Shown: positions 35,200-46,172, counted from the stretch's first letter. The stretch is DNA of 64,000 bases from CAWBBA01 sp963741625 (GCA_963741625.1 CAVUIT010000009.1:434001-498000); one strand, 5' to 3'. Numbers and translations: made by a program. The notes: a model not told the origin generated them from the letters alone.

Positions 35200-38100
35200 G
35201 TGGAAGTCAGGGACATCATACGACAGATCAGCGATTCCGAACCGCTCAACCCGTACCAGATCGCAGGGATGACAGCCGTCATCTCCCGACCCGGAGTCAA
35301 ATTCGGGGAAGGGACGAAGCTCACGGTTGACGGGCTTACTGCTGTCCTGATGATCCTCGACCGGGCAGGTGAGGAGGCTTCACCCTACCTGGTAGATCTG
35401 CGGCAAACCGACTCGCAGCTTACACTCTTCAGCCGGTTTCCACGGGAATCCTTGGAAGAGCTTGTCTATCTCACCTCATTCGAAGGCCGGCGGCTCGCCA
35501 TCCTTGAAAACCTCATACCAGCGCTCTACGAAATCCCCAACTGGCTGGAGGTGGTTCGCTTAATCTCCCGATACGCTCTGGACAGAGACGAGGAGTCGCT
35601 CGCTGACCATCTTGCCTCTGTGATGGAGATACTATTCAGCTATTTGTTTGCCGCGGTGCGCCAGCCGTTTGATCCTGAAGCCCGGTCCGAAGCCGAATAC
35701 GTCTTGTCTCGGCTGGTGGCGAGCATTCTGAACTCGGCTGACGGCAAGGCGTTCCCGCGGTATCAGCCTTTTGTGGAATCCGCACTTGATTTTATGGCTA
35801 AAGAGCCGTTTCGCACCTCCTTGAATTCTTTTGATCGCCGTGTTCTGGAAGTTTCGGAAATCAGATCATCCTTGAACAAGCGGTCAGACGAGATCCAAAA
35901 AGGTCTGACGCCTCGCGTCAACCGGATGGCGATTCAAGCACTGGTCACTGCCCTGGGAGAAATACGCGCCTGTCCTGACAACCTGGTCAAAAAGCTCGAA
36001 ATCGCTTTGGATGTTGAGAGTTTTGAGGAGCAGCAGCGCTTCCGTAAAGAGGTTCTGGAAAGGATAAACCTTCACTCAGCAGAAGAAATTGAGAAGCGCA
36101 GGCAAATCTATCAGGCCGCATCTGGATGGCGGCAGTGAAATAGACGAAGAGGAGATCGCCAAAGGCATATCATTCGTCCGGAGTCTGACGGATGAGTGGA
36201 GAGCAATTCTTTCCGCGTTCTTGGATATGATTGATGCTCTTCCCATGGCCGTGCAGGAAGCTTTCGCCGGTATTTTAGCGGCTCAGATCCTTTCGGTAGA
36301 TAAACCCGAAGTCAAACAACTGTTTATCGACGGAATTTGCCGCATAGTTGTTCGGCTGGAAAAGACTCGAAAACAGGCATCCAGGGACCTTGTCGATACC
36401 TTTGCAAACGTTTTCTTGGATCGAGCCTGCTCGTCGGAGGCCACAAGCGAGGTAGTATCTTCGCTGAACGCGTTGGAATCGCTGGGCGTTACGCTTGGTA
36501 AAGCGGGCTATTTCCTGATGGCTCAAGAGCTGATCGAACATCTTGTCAGGCGGCCGCTCATTCAACCTTTGGGCAGGAAATATACCATCGAGGACGACGA
36601 TACAGGTGAGCCACTTGTATTGGCCGAGGAAACAGGGGCCAACCAGGCGCACGTGCAACACGTGAAGAGCTTGATCTCCATCATCGCATCAAATCCGCGG
36701 ATTATGCACCGCCTGATACCCTATCTCATTATTCAGACTGAGATCGGACAGACCCACCTGTGCGACGAAGATCTTATCCAGTACTGGATCTCCAGACTAT
36801 TGAGGGCTAATTCGCCTATCACTCACTTTCTTGTTCGGACCCTCATCAAGGCGATCCCATATTCCCTAAAGGACATAGGGCCGCTGGACACACTCAGGCT
36901 CACGGCCGCGGGCTTGGCCAAAGAGTTGGCGAATCGGGGTGTAAAGCCTATAGGCAATTTTCTCGGAAAGCTTCGCGGAGACATACATTGGCGCGGTAGC
37001 ATAGAAAACTTCTACTTTTGTCAGGGAATAGTAAAATACTTCTCGGAGGGACGGCCCGAGGCCATCGCGGAGTGGATGCCCTCTGAATCGATGCCATATC
37101 TGGGGATGGACAAATGGTGCTCGATTTCTGAAGCGGAGGGGATACGAAATCTGTGTAGTCGAATATTCGAGGATCTCAAGATAGACCCTTCCGATAAAGA
37201 CAGCATGATGGCGCTGGCATTTCTCGATACCACGCCAATACCGGACTGACTCGACATGGCCCGAATTTTCGCGTCGCATGGTCCTCGACGTCATTGAGCT
37301 GACAAAAGGCCTGTACACCAAGTATTTCATTGTTCGCCAGTCCACTTCCGGCGCCACGACTGAAGAAGATCTGAAACGGCTCGATCAGATTGTCCTTGCC
37401 CGAAGAGAGACCAAGGAGAAGTCTCTCACTCCCGATATTCGAGAGCCGCTTCCTGAGCCGGTAACGCTGACAGAGGGCACGGAAGAGTCAGCCAGAGAAA
37501 TGGATAGGATTGGTCAGGAACAACCGGGTACTCCTATTATCTTGCGCGCGAAGAAGGCCGGACACGCGTACGCGCAAAAAGCCACGTACATAGAGGAACG
37601 TTTCGAGGCTTTCAATAAAGACCTTGGACTGGAAGGACTCCAGGAGACCCTTGCCACGAGCATAAACAATGCTCATTTCGATAAAATTACATTGGAGAAT
37701 CTCCCGGATGCGCTCACCTTTCTTGATTGTCTGGTGCGCGGCGTCTCTGTGAATGGACATTCGAGTTTCTACCTGGAGCAGGCAGGCCGAGACTTGAGTC
37801 GTGCCGGGGCGCTTGGCCTGACTCTGGACAAAGTCCGGGATCTCGTGACGATCATCAAGAAAGAGGTGGACGACATATATGTCACTTATAGAAACTGGTT
37901 TGAAGAACCTTTCGATAACTTTTTGTCACTCCGCCCGATGGATCAGACTGCCGCGAAAACTCAAGGACTTGACGACCCTCAAAGAGATCCCCGACACCGA
38001 CTTCTTTAAGAACTATCTCAAAACACTCTACGTATCCGATCTTCAGGCACGGGATGGAAATTTGAGGGTTTTGGAAACCTTCATAGACAAGGTGGAACTA

Positions 38101-39688
38101 TTCCTTAACCAGCGCCTGGCCGAGTCCGGCAGAAGGGTGATCCGAAAAGGTGAGGCGCCGTCGCGTTCGGTTCCGTTTTACTTTCCCGACGCCCAGGAAA
38201 TTTCACCGTGCAGAATCGGATTGAAGGCATCATTGCTTCGGTTTGCAGAGAATACTCCTCCGTACTTTGTCATCACCACGGACACGCCTTTGCGAGCGCC
38301 GGACGAAATGTTGACAAACGCCGAGTTTAGGCAAGGACTCGGTCGCTCTGTGGTAAAGTTGGGAAAGGTCTGGGGGCGCTCGTTGGGGGATCCCTCCAAT
38401 CCCGCGTTGTTTTCGGTCAGGTCCGGGGCAAGGGTAAGCATGCCCGGCATGATGACAACCATTACCAACGTCGGAATCAACGATGAAATAGCTGAGGCTC
38501 TGGCTGAAAAAGTGGGACCCTGGTTCGCGTACGATTGTTATCGGCGTTTCTTACAGGAATTCAGCCAATCTGTGTTTGGCGTGGAGCGGGATGAGTTTCA
38601 AGAGATCATCGATGAGAGCAAGGAACGGCTCCAGGTGATGCGGAAAGCCCACATGACCGCGGAACAGATGAAGAGTCTCGCATTCGAGTACAAGAGGCGA
38701 GTCGCGGAGTTGGCCCCCAAAGTGGTGGAGCTGTTGGACAAGGGGCAATTCCTCGACATACTAATCCACTGCGCAATGGTCGTGCTGCACTCTTATGACG
38801 GCCGCGCTGGCGCGAAAATACAGAGAAGCCGCAGGCATCCACGGCAATTGGCGCACTCCCGTCATAGTGCAAGGTATGGTCTACGGGAATGTGGAACTGA
38901 ATTCGTCCGGCACCGGTGTTGTGTCCTACAATCCCTTCACCATGGAACTGCGCGGAGATTTCGCGCAAGGCGATCAAGGAACCGACGTTGTTGACGGAAA
39001 AGTCGCAACCATCCCAGTCTACGACCTTTGGAGGGCCCAGGAATGTCTCGCCTCTGAGATGCCCGAGGCCTGGAAACAGCTTTCCTCTGTTCTTTTCCGC
39101 ACGGCCGAACGGCTGCATTTTGATACCCGCCTCGAGTATACTATAGAAAAGGGGAAGGTATTTATTCTTCAGATTCGCAAGGATAGAGAGCGCAAGGAGC
39201 GGGTCCCGGCTCTCAACTCCTCAGGATACGACGTGATTGCTCAGGGTACAGGGGTATCGGGCAAGATCTTCAGGGGCATCATGGTCACCGACCGCAACCA
39301 AATAGCGCCCTTCAAGCATATCAATAAGGCTCAGTCAATTATAGACGCCATGAACGAACAGCTAGCGGAATGCGAGAAATTAGACGGGTTCATCTTCATC
39401 GTGAACGATCCTATTCCTGAAGAAATAATGGAAGAGGTCTTTTCGCTCCCGGTGGCTACCGCACTCGTAAGCCGTTTGGGTGGTAGAGGAGCGCACGCGG
39501 CGGATATCTCCAAGTCTTTGGAGAGGGTGTACGTGGGACAAGTCCGGCAAATAGTCAAATTCTCGGGCAAGCCGGAAGTGGTGCGGTTCAACGAACGTGA
39601 TGTGGTGGTAGGCAGCAAGATGATTATTCACGGCCAGACCGGCGAAATTGCCCTGTACGGGAAGACCGGAGGGAATATTAGTGATTGA
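35200..39688 (+). CDS. Large protein with PPDK-like ATP-binding and phosphohistidine domains (four +1 frame changes)
   Basis: Five successive overlapping reading frames (35200-36138, 36089-37249, 37278-38009, 37879-38994, 38795-39688) read as one protein of about 1494 aa if one extra base is removed at each of about 36121, 37243-37244 (GG), 37956-37959 (AAAA) and 38800-38807. The first roughly 1000 residues are helical and unlike anything I recognise. Then comes a pyruvate-phosphate-dikinase-type nucleotide-binding region (PPYFVITTDTPL, SVRSGARVSMPGMMTTITN, IVQGMVYGN) and a swivelling domain whose histidine lies in LGGRGAHAADISKS. The C-terminal PEP/pyruvate barrel of PPDK is absent. The start is a GTG with AAGGA upstream. 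Its stop overlaps the sigma-54 activator gene. A phosphotransfer role is inferred. Confidence 0.7.
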
Positions 39689-41460
39689 CCCTCATTCTAT
39701 CGGCCGTCTCCTCCTGGAAACGGGAAGGATAGGCAAAGACGATTATGCAAAGGCGATTCGTGAGTCAAAAGAGACAGGAAGATCGCCCCATGAGATCCTC
39801 CTCCTAAAAGGCAAGGTCTCTGTCGACGAACTAGTCCAGGCTATCACCATTCACGTGGACATAACACTGCTGAAGGAAGCCCTGGGGATGGAAGATGGGT
39901 CGATTCAGCACAAAAGGGCGGTCAGACCTCTCGGCTCTTACCTGGAAAGGATATCCCTGCTTTTCAAGATGGGGATTCTGATAAGCAGCGAAACGAACAT
40001 GAGTTCGTTGATTGAGCTTCTTATACGGGAAGCCCCGTCGGTCATGAACGCGGAACGAGCAACCATTTTTTTGGCGGACAGCGAAACGCAGGAACTGTAT
40101 TCCCATTTGGGTGTGGGGCTGAAGCACGATCAGATCCGAATACCTTGGCACACGGGCATTGCCGGCTGGGTGTTCACGAACGGTCAATCGCTCAACATAG
40201 TGGAGCCCTACAAGGACGTTCGTTTCAATAAGGCAATTGATCCCCAGACCGGGTTCACGACTAAGAACCTGCTTTGTGTGCCGTTGAGGGTACCTGGCGG
40301 ACCCGTGATGGGAGTGTTCCAGGTGCTGAATAAACGCGCTGGCGTTTTTACCTCGATTGATCTGGAAATACTGGAAATCCTTGCATCGCAGGCGGCCAGA
40401 TCGATGGAGCATGCTCAGGAATGGGACCATCTGAGACAAAGCGCTTCGCTATTGAAACAGGAAAACGTAGGTCTGAAGCAGGCGCTTCAACATAAAGCAC
40501 CGCTGGAAGAGCTAATCGGAAGCGCTAGAGCGATTCAAGACGTACGGTCGTTAATCCGGAAAGTTGCACCCACGGAAACCACCGTTTTGATACAGGGGGA
40601 GTCAGGAACGGGAAAGGAACTGGTAGCCAGAGCGATTCATCGACTTAGCCCCAGGGCCGGTGAGTCACTCATCAGCTTGAACTGCGCAGCCATTCCTTCC
40701 GAACTGATTGAGAGTGAGTTGTTCGGGCACAAGAAGGGCTCATTTACAGGCGCGGTGGCCGATCACATGGGGGTATTCAGGGCCGCCAACAAGGGGACCC
40801 TCTTTTTGGATGAAATTGAAGCTACCTCGCCCGCCATGCAAGTGAAACTGCTTCGCGCAATTCAGTCCGGGGAGATAAAACCTGTCGGTGACAATGCTAC
40901 ACAGACGGTTGATGTACGACTTATAGCTGCGACTAACCGTGATCTCCAGGAACGAATCCGGCAAGGTCTGTTTCGCGAAGACCTCTTCTACAGGGTCAAT
41001 GTGTTTCCCATCCTAATTCCACCACTGCGCGATCGCACCGATGACATTCCCATGCTGGTTCTTCATTTTCTGGACAGATTCTCGGTACTGACAGGCAAAC
41101 TTGTCCGAGGTATCGATCCCACCGCTCAGGAACTGCTGATCCGATATCCTTGGCCTGGAAACGTGAGAGAATTGGAAAACGAAATCGAACGTGGCCATAT
41201 ACTCGCCGGCGAGGGAGGAAACATATCGGTTCGCTGTCTTTCGCCTCGTATAAGAGAATCCATCGAAAAGATGATCGACGATAAAGCTGTCGCCAGATCC
41301 TGTCACCTTGAAAGAAGCGATTGAAAAAATCGAGAAAAGCATGATCCAGAGTGCACTCGATGACTCCAGCGGGAACAGGAGCATAGCGGCGAGGCGATTA
41401 GGGCTTTCCAGACAAGGATTGATAAACAAGATCCACAAATTCGGCGTCGACGGGCGGTAA
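39681..41460 (+). CDS. Sigma-54-dependent transcriptional activator with GAF domain (one frameshift near the end)
   Basis: The GTG start at 39681 has GGAGG upstream and overlaps the preceding stop by 8 bases, so the two genes are translationally coupled. Domains: residues 1-60 similar to the N-terminal part of type II secretion ATPases (IGRLLLETGRIGKDDY); GAF about 90-260; AAA+ with Walker A GESGTGKE, GSFTGA (instead of the usual GAFTGA) and Walker B TLFLDEIE. The frame from 39681 stops at 41324, but after one extra base near 41286 it continues to 41460 with LSPDPVTLKEAIEKIEK and a Fis-type helix-turn-helix RSIAARRLGLSRQGLINKI. Corrected length is about 592 aa. There is no receiver domain, so control is probably by the GAF ligand or by the coupled partner. 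Confidence 0.88.
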
Positions 41461-41491
41461 GAGTCACATCAGACTTTAGATCAAGACTTGA

Positions 41492-41977
41492 TCAATATGA
41501 ATAAGGCGGAGTTGGTGGCTTTTCCAGGTCCGCCCAAGTGATGCCCAATCTTTCTTTGAAGAAGGGCCCCAAGCGCTCAAACAGTCGGGGCCAATGAGTC
41601 TGCCCTTTTCCCAAATCTTCCAATATCTCGGCCACAAGTTCCGGCAGCCGGGCCAACTCTTCCTTTGGCAGGAAGGATACAGCCCCCAATCGCAACGACT
41701 TGTTAATGCTTTCCACATCTACAGCGTGAGCAGTGAGCATCGCTGCCGGCATTTTTCTTTTTTGGCACTCTTCCAGCAAAGCGAAGCCGTTCACGCCCAT
41801 AATGTCCAGAATGATCAGGTTGAAACTCTCTGTATCAATAAGCTCTTTGGCTGCGTCGAAGTCACCGGCGGTGACGACGTCGCAGTCAATCAGCGACTCC
41901 TTGATGGTGTCCCGCACGTCAGGCTCATCATCTACGGCAAGTATTCGTTTGCCCTTCAGAATATCCAAGTCAACCAT
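41492..41977 (-). CDS. Response regulator receiver protein
   Basis: About 161 aa from the ATG at 41977 (MVDLDILKGKRILAVDDEPDVRDTIKE), with GGGAG just upstream; upstream codons to 42049 do not look coding. The acidic pocket (VDDEPD), phospho-acceptor aspartate (LIILDIMGVNGF), Thr (AMLTAHA) and Lys (SFLPKEE) are all present. The C-terminal 50 residues carry no DNA-binding domain, only a helical tail. It converges on the sigma-54 activator gene, so it may be part of the same signalling set; no histidine kinase is nearby apart from the HATPase-GNAT protein. Confidence 0.85.
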   Translation of the reverse strand: MVDLDILKGKRILAVDDEPDVRDTIKESLIDCDVVTAGDFDAAKELIDTESFNLIILDIMGVNGFALLEECQKRKMPAAMLTAHAVDVESINKSLRLGAVSFLPKEELARLPELVAEILEDLGKGQTHWPRLFERLGPFFKERLGITWADLEKPPTPPYSY

Positions 41978-42231
41978 GTGTCTACTCCCAGTTAATGGCA
42001 GGGGCCATCGGGATGCCCGAACGCTGAAGCAATCTATAACCGCCCGCAAGGCGCCTCAACCGACCACATGTCGGCTGAGAAATTGGTTTGGCACCAACCC
42101 TCAAAGTAATGAATCGTCCGAACTCTGTCAACGTATTTTGCTTCAGAGTTCTGGGGTGGCTACTGGACGAAATAGCATTTTCAACATGCATATGATATAG
42201 TCCAGCGCCGACTCAGAGGGAGATCGTTGCT

Positions 42232-42784
42232 ATGATGAGATTAGGCATCATTGTCATCCTGGCGGGAACTCTGTTCCTGGCCGGGGCTTTTGTCAGCCAG
42301 AGTGTCGTTGCCCAGGATTTTCCATATAGCGTGCCTCAAGCGCCCGAATTCGACAACCGCGGCAATCACGTGGAAGCCGACTCAACCGAGGAGCCTGATG
42401 CCGGACATCGTCGGCGCTCACGTCCGTATCCCCGGGTAAATGAAAACGAACTTCGCTACGGAGACGTCAAACCTTATACCTCGCAAGATGCTCCTCCCGC
42501 TCCCTCGCGCCGCCGCGCTCCGCGCGTCTCAAGGTTATGTCCCCCCACCCTCTGGGCCCCCAGCTATGGCATCCACCCCTCCTCCTCCCCCGCCACCTCA
42601 AATGCAGGAACGGCCTGACTGCTCGCCGTATCCGATGATGATAGCGCGGGCTCGGAGTGAGCCGGACATGCAAATGATTGCCAGACAGTATCTTACCTGC
42701 TTGCTGAAAAATGGGTGGACCATGGACCGGGCACGACAGCAAGTAATTAATACTATCGAAAGTACGTACAGATTGGCAAGATAG
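42232..42784 (+). CDS. Secreted proline-rich protein of unknown function (one frameshift)
   Basis: A signal peptide (MMRLGIIVILAGTLFLAGAF ... VVAQ, cleavage likely after AQ) starts at 42232. The frame ends at 42618, but a +1 change near 42520-42535 joins it to a frame ending at 42784: RRRAPR... then GYVPPPSGPPAMASTPPPPPPPQMQ and a conserved-looking C-terminal helix region (MMIARARSEPDMQMIARQYLTCLLKNGW). Corrected length is about 183 aa. The polyproline linker suggests a periplasmic or surface protein. I do not recognise a family. Confidence 0.55.
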
Positions 42785-42853
42785 GTATTCGTACCAACGC
42801 TGTTGATTTAGTGCTCCCCGTAAATAATTCAGTAACATATTTCGGGCTGGAGT

Positions 42854-43092
42854 GGTGGGACAGGCATCTGAAACTGTCTCAAAACCTACCTGGGGTGCGG
42901 AAACGTGCCACTATTTTAACCCGGCGCTGAAGCACCGGACTACTGTCAATGGCCCCTACGGTGCTAAAATCCTTGTCGTCCCGTAGGAACGCTGGATAGT
43001 AGCCCGGTAATTTATTGCCGGGAGACAGAATATCGTGCCACGTTTTTCTCTCACTCAGGAATTTTGAGACAGTTTCAGATGCCTGTCTCACC
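42854..43092. mobile_element. MITE-like element with 31-bp terminal inverted repeats
   Basis: The 31-base sequences at 42854-42884 and 43062-43092 are inverted copies with one mismatch (core GACAGGCATCTGAAACTGTC). They bracket 239 bases without a coding sequence. The interior has further partial inverted similarity (AAACGTGCC / GGCACGTTT-like and CGGCGCTGAAGCACCGG). Size, long inverted repeats and absence of genes fit a non-autonomous miniature transposable element. No obvious target-site duplication was found and no other full copy is in the window. The rest of the gap 42785-43198 is empty. Confidence 0.6.
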
Positions 43093-43198
43093 GATCTGCG
43101 TCCGGGGTTGGCCCAGCGCCTCGCGGGGTTCCCTAGGCCGGAATAGGTCAAGACTTTGAGCACCCACTACACTTCTAGGAATCCTAACTTTTTCGGGC

Positions 43199-43486
43199 TC
43201 ATGCTCCGCAACAGCGCTTATATTTCTTTCCGGACCCGCAAGCGCAGGGGGAGTTCAGGGAAGGGGGAGGGGCCACACGCGGCGGTTGTGCCCGTGGTTG
43301 TCGGGCTCTCTGTCTCAGATCGCGCAGAATTAGATAACCAGTAATACCGACAAGGACCAGCCATACGAGAACCAATCCAGCGCTCTCCCGCGTATTGAAC
43401 ATTCCTGAAGCCAGGAACCAGATCAGGGCTGCTGTCCAAACCAGGATCCATAATGCACCATACCAAGGGCTTTTAATCTTTTTCAT
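43199..43486 (-). CDS. Small membrane protein with C-terminal SEC-C zinc motif
   Basis: 95 aa: two predicted membrane helices (GALWILVWTAALIWFLASG and SAGLVLVWLVLVGITGYLIL), a short Arg/Pro-rich linker, then PCACGSGKKYKRCCGA, the SEC-C metal-binding signature (CxCGSGKKYKxCC) found at the end of SecA and of many unrelated proteins. The function is unknown; the motif suggests Zn binding and possibly SecB or ribosome contact. It is divergent from the radical SAM gene. Confidence 0.7.
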   Translation of the reverse strand: MKKIKSPWYGALWILVWTAALIWFLASGMFNTRESAGLVLVWLVLVGITGYLILRDLRQRARQPRAQPPRVAPPPSLNSPCACGSGKKYKRCCGA

Positions 43487-43604
43487 GGAGTCATGATTTA
43501 GCAGGAGGCCATACTAAGGGTCAACATCTCATGTTGTTAGTCAAATTCATTTGATGTTATCCTTGGAGCTCTTCCCGACTCTATAAGCAATGGAACGGTG
43601 ATAA

Positions 43605-46004
43605 GTGTCTTTTCTTTTTATCAATGTCAATCATGATGTGGGCTACGAATCTTCGGAGAGCATCCCCATTTCCACAGGCTACATACTGGCCGCGCTCAAG
43701 GCTGCTGGATTCGAAGGCATAATCCTCGATGACCTTCGCGACAGGCCCTTGAGCCTCAGGAATCTTGAAAAATGGATTCGCCGTATCGACCCCGTGGTCG
43801 TCGGCTTCACAGCATACCAGAGCACTATGAGCCGGATTCGTTTCCTTTGCCGGTACATCAAGTCCAGGCATCGGAAAATACATGTGGTTCTGGGTGGACC
43901 GCAGGTATTGGCTATGCCTTCACAGGCGCTGGAAGCCCTTGGAGACGTGGATGTGCTTGTCCGCGGAGAGGCTGAAGTGGTGCTGCCTGCAATGGCCGGG
44001 AAGCTTCAAGCGGGAGAGCCCCTTGAAAGTATAGAAGGGATTACCTGCAAATGCGACGGACGGATTATTGACACCGGCCCGGGACCGGAACCGCCACAAG
44101 ATCTGGACGACTATCCTTCTCCATACCTGGCGAATCTACTTGACCTGAGTGGGAAGCATACGGCAATTCTTCTCTCTTCCAGAGGGTGCCGGCATGTTTG
44201 CTGGTTCTGTATAACGCCTCGTATTTGCCGGGGCAAAGTACGCTATCACTCTATTGAACGAACCTTGGCCGAAATGGAACTCCTTGCAGGGGAGGGAATA
44301 GAACGATTTTGGTTTGCCGACCCCAATTTTACAGAAAACAGGGAAAGAACCGAGAAACTTCTCGAGGAGAAAATCAAGAGAGGCATTGCAACGCCGTTCT
44401 GGTTCCAAACCAGGGCTGACCTCGTAGACGCCCCTCTGCTGAAAAAATTGCAACAAGCCGGCGCGGACACTGTGGCTTTCGGCCTGGAATCGGGCAGCCC
44501 CGGCGTACTCAAGGCCACCAACAAAGGAATCGTGCTCCAACAACTTGGTGAGAATATTAAGGTTGCTCATTCACTGGGTATGGAAGCGGAGCTGTTCTCG
44601 ATTTTCGGGCTTCCCGGGGAAGCCGTCGAAGACGCGCACGAAACCATGCGGTTCCTCCGTTCATTGGAGATTCCTATTCAGTCGAACTCAGGCTCCCAAC
44701 AGATGCAGCTCTACTTCGGGTCAATGTACGAACAGAACCCGGAACGCTTTGGCATCAAGCCTTTTCCCAGTTTCAGACCTGCGTACATTTCAGTTGGCGA
44801 TCAGTACGAAACTGAACAGCTGTCGAGGGTGGAAATCAGGAAAGTGCGCAACCTTTGGGCCCTTGCTAATGAACAGATGGAAAGAGACGTTTATTACAAA
44901 CAGCGCACATTTGAGATCCTGGATTTCTTGCTTACAAGCCGAGCGGATCTTTCGGACGAGCCGGCCTTTCATGCGTACGGGGCACTTGCAGCCAGCGCAA
45001 TAGAGGAGTTTTCGCTACTTGAAGAATTCCTGGAGGGATACAGCGCAGCACTGGATGGGGACGGGTCGGATGTGGAAGAGCTGATTTCTTCCTTGGGTTT
45101 CTTCGAGGAGACCAAGGATCCTGCGGGGCCCGCGGACCGAATCATATTCGACTCTCGGAGTTGGATCCAAAAGGTCCCGTTCACGGGGATATCCGGAAAG
45201 TACTGGGATGTGCTCCTGGGACGAGGTCTGCTGCTTCCATCTTTTGAAGCGGGATTCATCGGCGCTGCCGCGGGAACCGAGATTGACTTCAGCTTTGTCT
45301 TCCCCGACGATTACGTTGAGGAGGAGTTGCGAGGAAAAGAAGTAGAAGTACATGCTAAGATTCACAAGATTTTCAGGTCACTGGAAGTACAGACGCTTGA
45401 GGATGTGAAGGAACTCCGCATTGCCAACACGTATCCGTTTCCGGATCTCGATCTACTGCGGGAACAAAACGAGATCCTCTACTACCTGGCCTTACGTGAT
45501 GCAGAGCCGAAGGTTTTGTTGAAAACGCCGAGCCACTTTCTCATGCTGGTTCTTAGACTGGCCAAATTGGGTAAACACGAAGATGTCCGGAGTCTGGCTG
45601 CTTTGCTCGAAGGGAAGCCCACCCCACTAAATGCATTGGCAGACACCTTGGTCGGGGCAGGAAAGTACGCATGGGCGCTGGAATACTACGAGGCCATTTC
45701 AGAAGCGATCCCGTCATCGGTGCTGAAAAGGGTCCGCTGCCTTCTGAATATGGAGCAACCTGAAGAGGCCATGAAGCTGTTAGAAACGCTCCCGGAGGCT
45801 GCCGACATGGAATTCCAGGAGACACTGCTACAATGCCTCAAGGTGGCTCAGCCCGATTCAACACGCATTCCTTCTCTCGAACATCACGTACTGGACCTCA
45901 GGGTAAATGCCGCACTCAGCCGGGAAGCGATCTCAAAAGGGGGACAGTATTCGGGAGAACCCCTTGTGCACGGGGCAGGCGGGAGTGAATCAAGTGAACT
46001 GTGA
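43605..46004 (+). CDS. B12-binding radical SAM protein with fused FKBP/trigger-factor-like domain
   Basis: The 799-aa protein starts at a GTG. Residues 1-140 are a cobalamin-binding-type Rossmann domain (VGFTAYQSTMSRI, VVLGGPQ). Residues 190-400 form the radical SAM barrel with CRHVCWFC, the [4Fe-4S]/SAM cluster motif, and later GLESGSPGVL and GLPGE. Around residues 510-600 is an unexpected segment (LPSFEAGFIGAAAGTEIDFS, then FPDDYVEEELRGKEVEVHAK) closely resembling the FKBP-type peptidyl-prolyl isomerase domain of trigger factor. The last 180 residues are helical and TPR-like. Substrate unknown; the chaperone-like domain suggests a protein or peptide substrate. No frameshift was seen. Confidence 0.8.
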   Translation: MSFLFINVNHDVGYESSESIPISTGYILAALKAAGFEGIILDDLRDRPLSLRNLEKWIRRIDPVVVGFTAYQSTMSRIRFLCRYIKSRHRKIHVVLGGPQVLAMPSQALEALGDVDVLVRGEAEVVLPAMAGKLQAGEPLESIEGITCKCDGRIIDTGPGPEPPQDLDDYPSPYLANLLDLSGKHTAILLSSRGCRHVCWFCITPRICRGKVRYHSIERTLAEMELLAGEGIERFWFADPNFTENRERTEKLLEEKIKRGIATPFWFQTRADLVDAPLLKKLQQAGADTVAFGLESGSPGVLKATNKGIVLQQLGENIKVAHSLGMEAELFSIFGLPGEAVEDAHETMRFLRSLEIPIQSNSGSQQMQLYFGSMYEQNPERFGIKPFPSFRPAYISVGDQYETEQLSRVEIRKVRNLWALANEQMERDVYYKQRTFEILDFLLTSRADLSDEPAFHAYGALAASAIEEFSLLEEFLEGYSAALDGDGSDVEELISSLGFFEETKDPAGPADRIIFDSRSWIQKVPFTGISGKYWDVLLGRGLLLPSFEAGFIGAAAGTEIDFSFVFPDDYVEEELRGKEVEVHAKIHKIFRSLEVQTLEDVKELRIANTYPFPDLDLLREQNEILYYLALRDAEPKVLLKTPSHFLMLVLRLAKLGKHEDVRSLAALLEGKPTPLNALADTLVGAGKYAWALEYYEAISEAIPSSVLKRVRCLLNMEQPEEAMKLLETLPEAADMEFQETLLQCLKVAQPDSTRIPSLEHHVLDLRVNAALSREAISKGGQYSGEPLVHGAGGSESSEL

Positions 46005-46172
46005 ATCTACCATCCTGAGTTCAACCAGGCTCTGCACTGGGAACCCATGCCCATCTGGGCTCCGCCCAGAACACCGTCTCATTTCGAGACGGTTAGGGAC
46101 GTGCGAAGTCTCCCGGCATGCAGTCCGAGAGTAGAGCCTCGGAACGAGAAAGAAATAAGGAGAAATTCGACT

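Noticed and set aside
35200..39688. Five separate genes instead of one PPDK-like gene
   Set aside because: Each successive frame continues the previous one across a short overlap with the same +1 shift, and only some pieces have a credible start; one corrupted gene explains them better.
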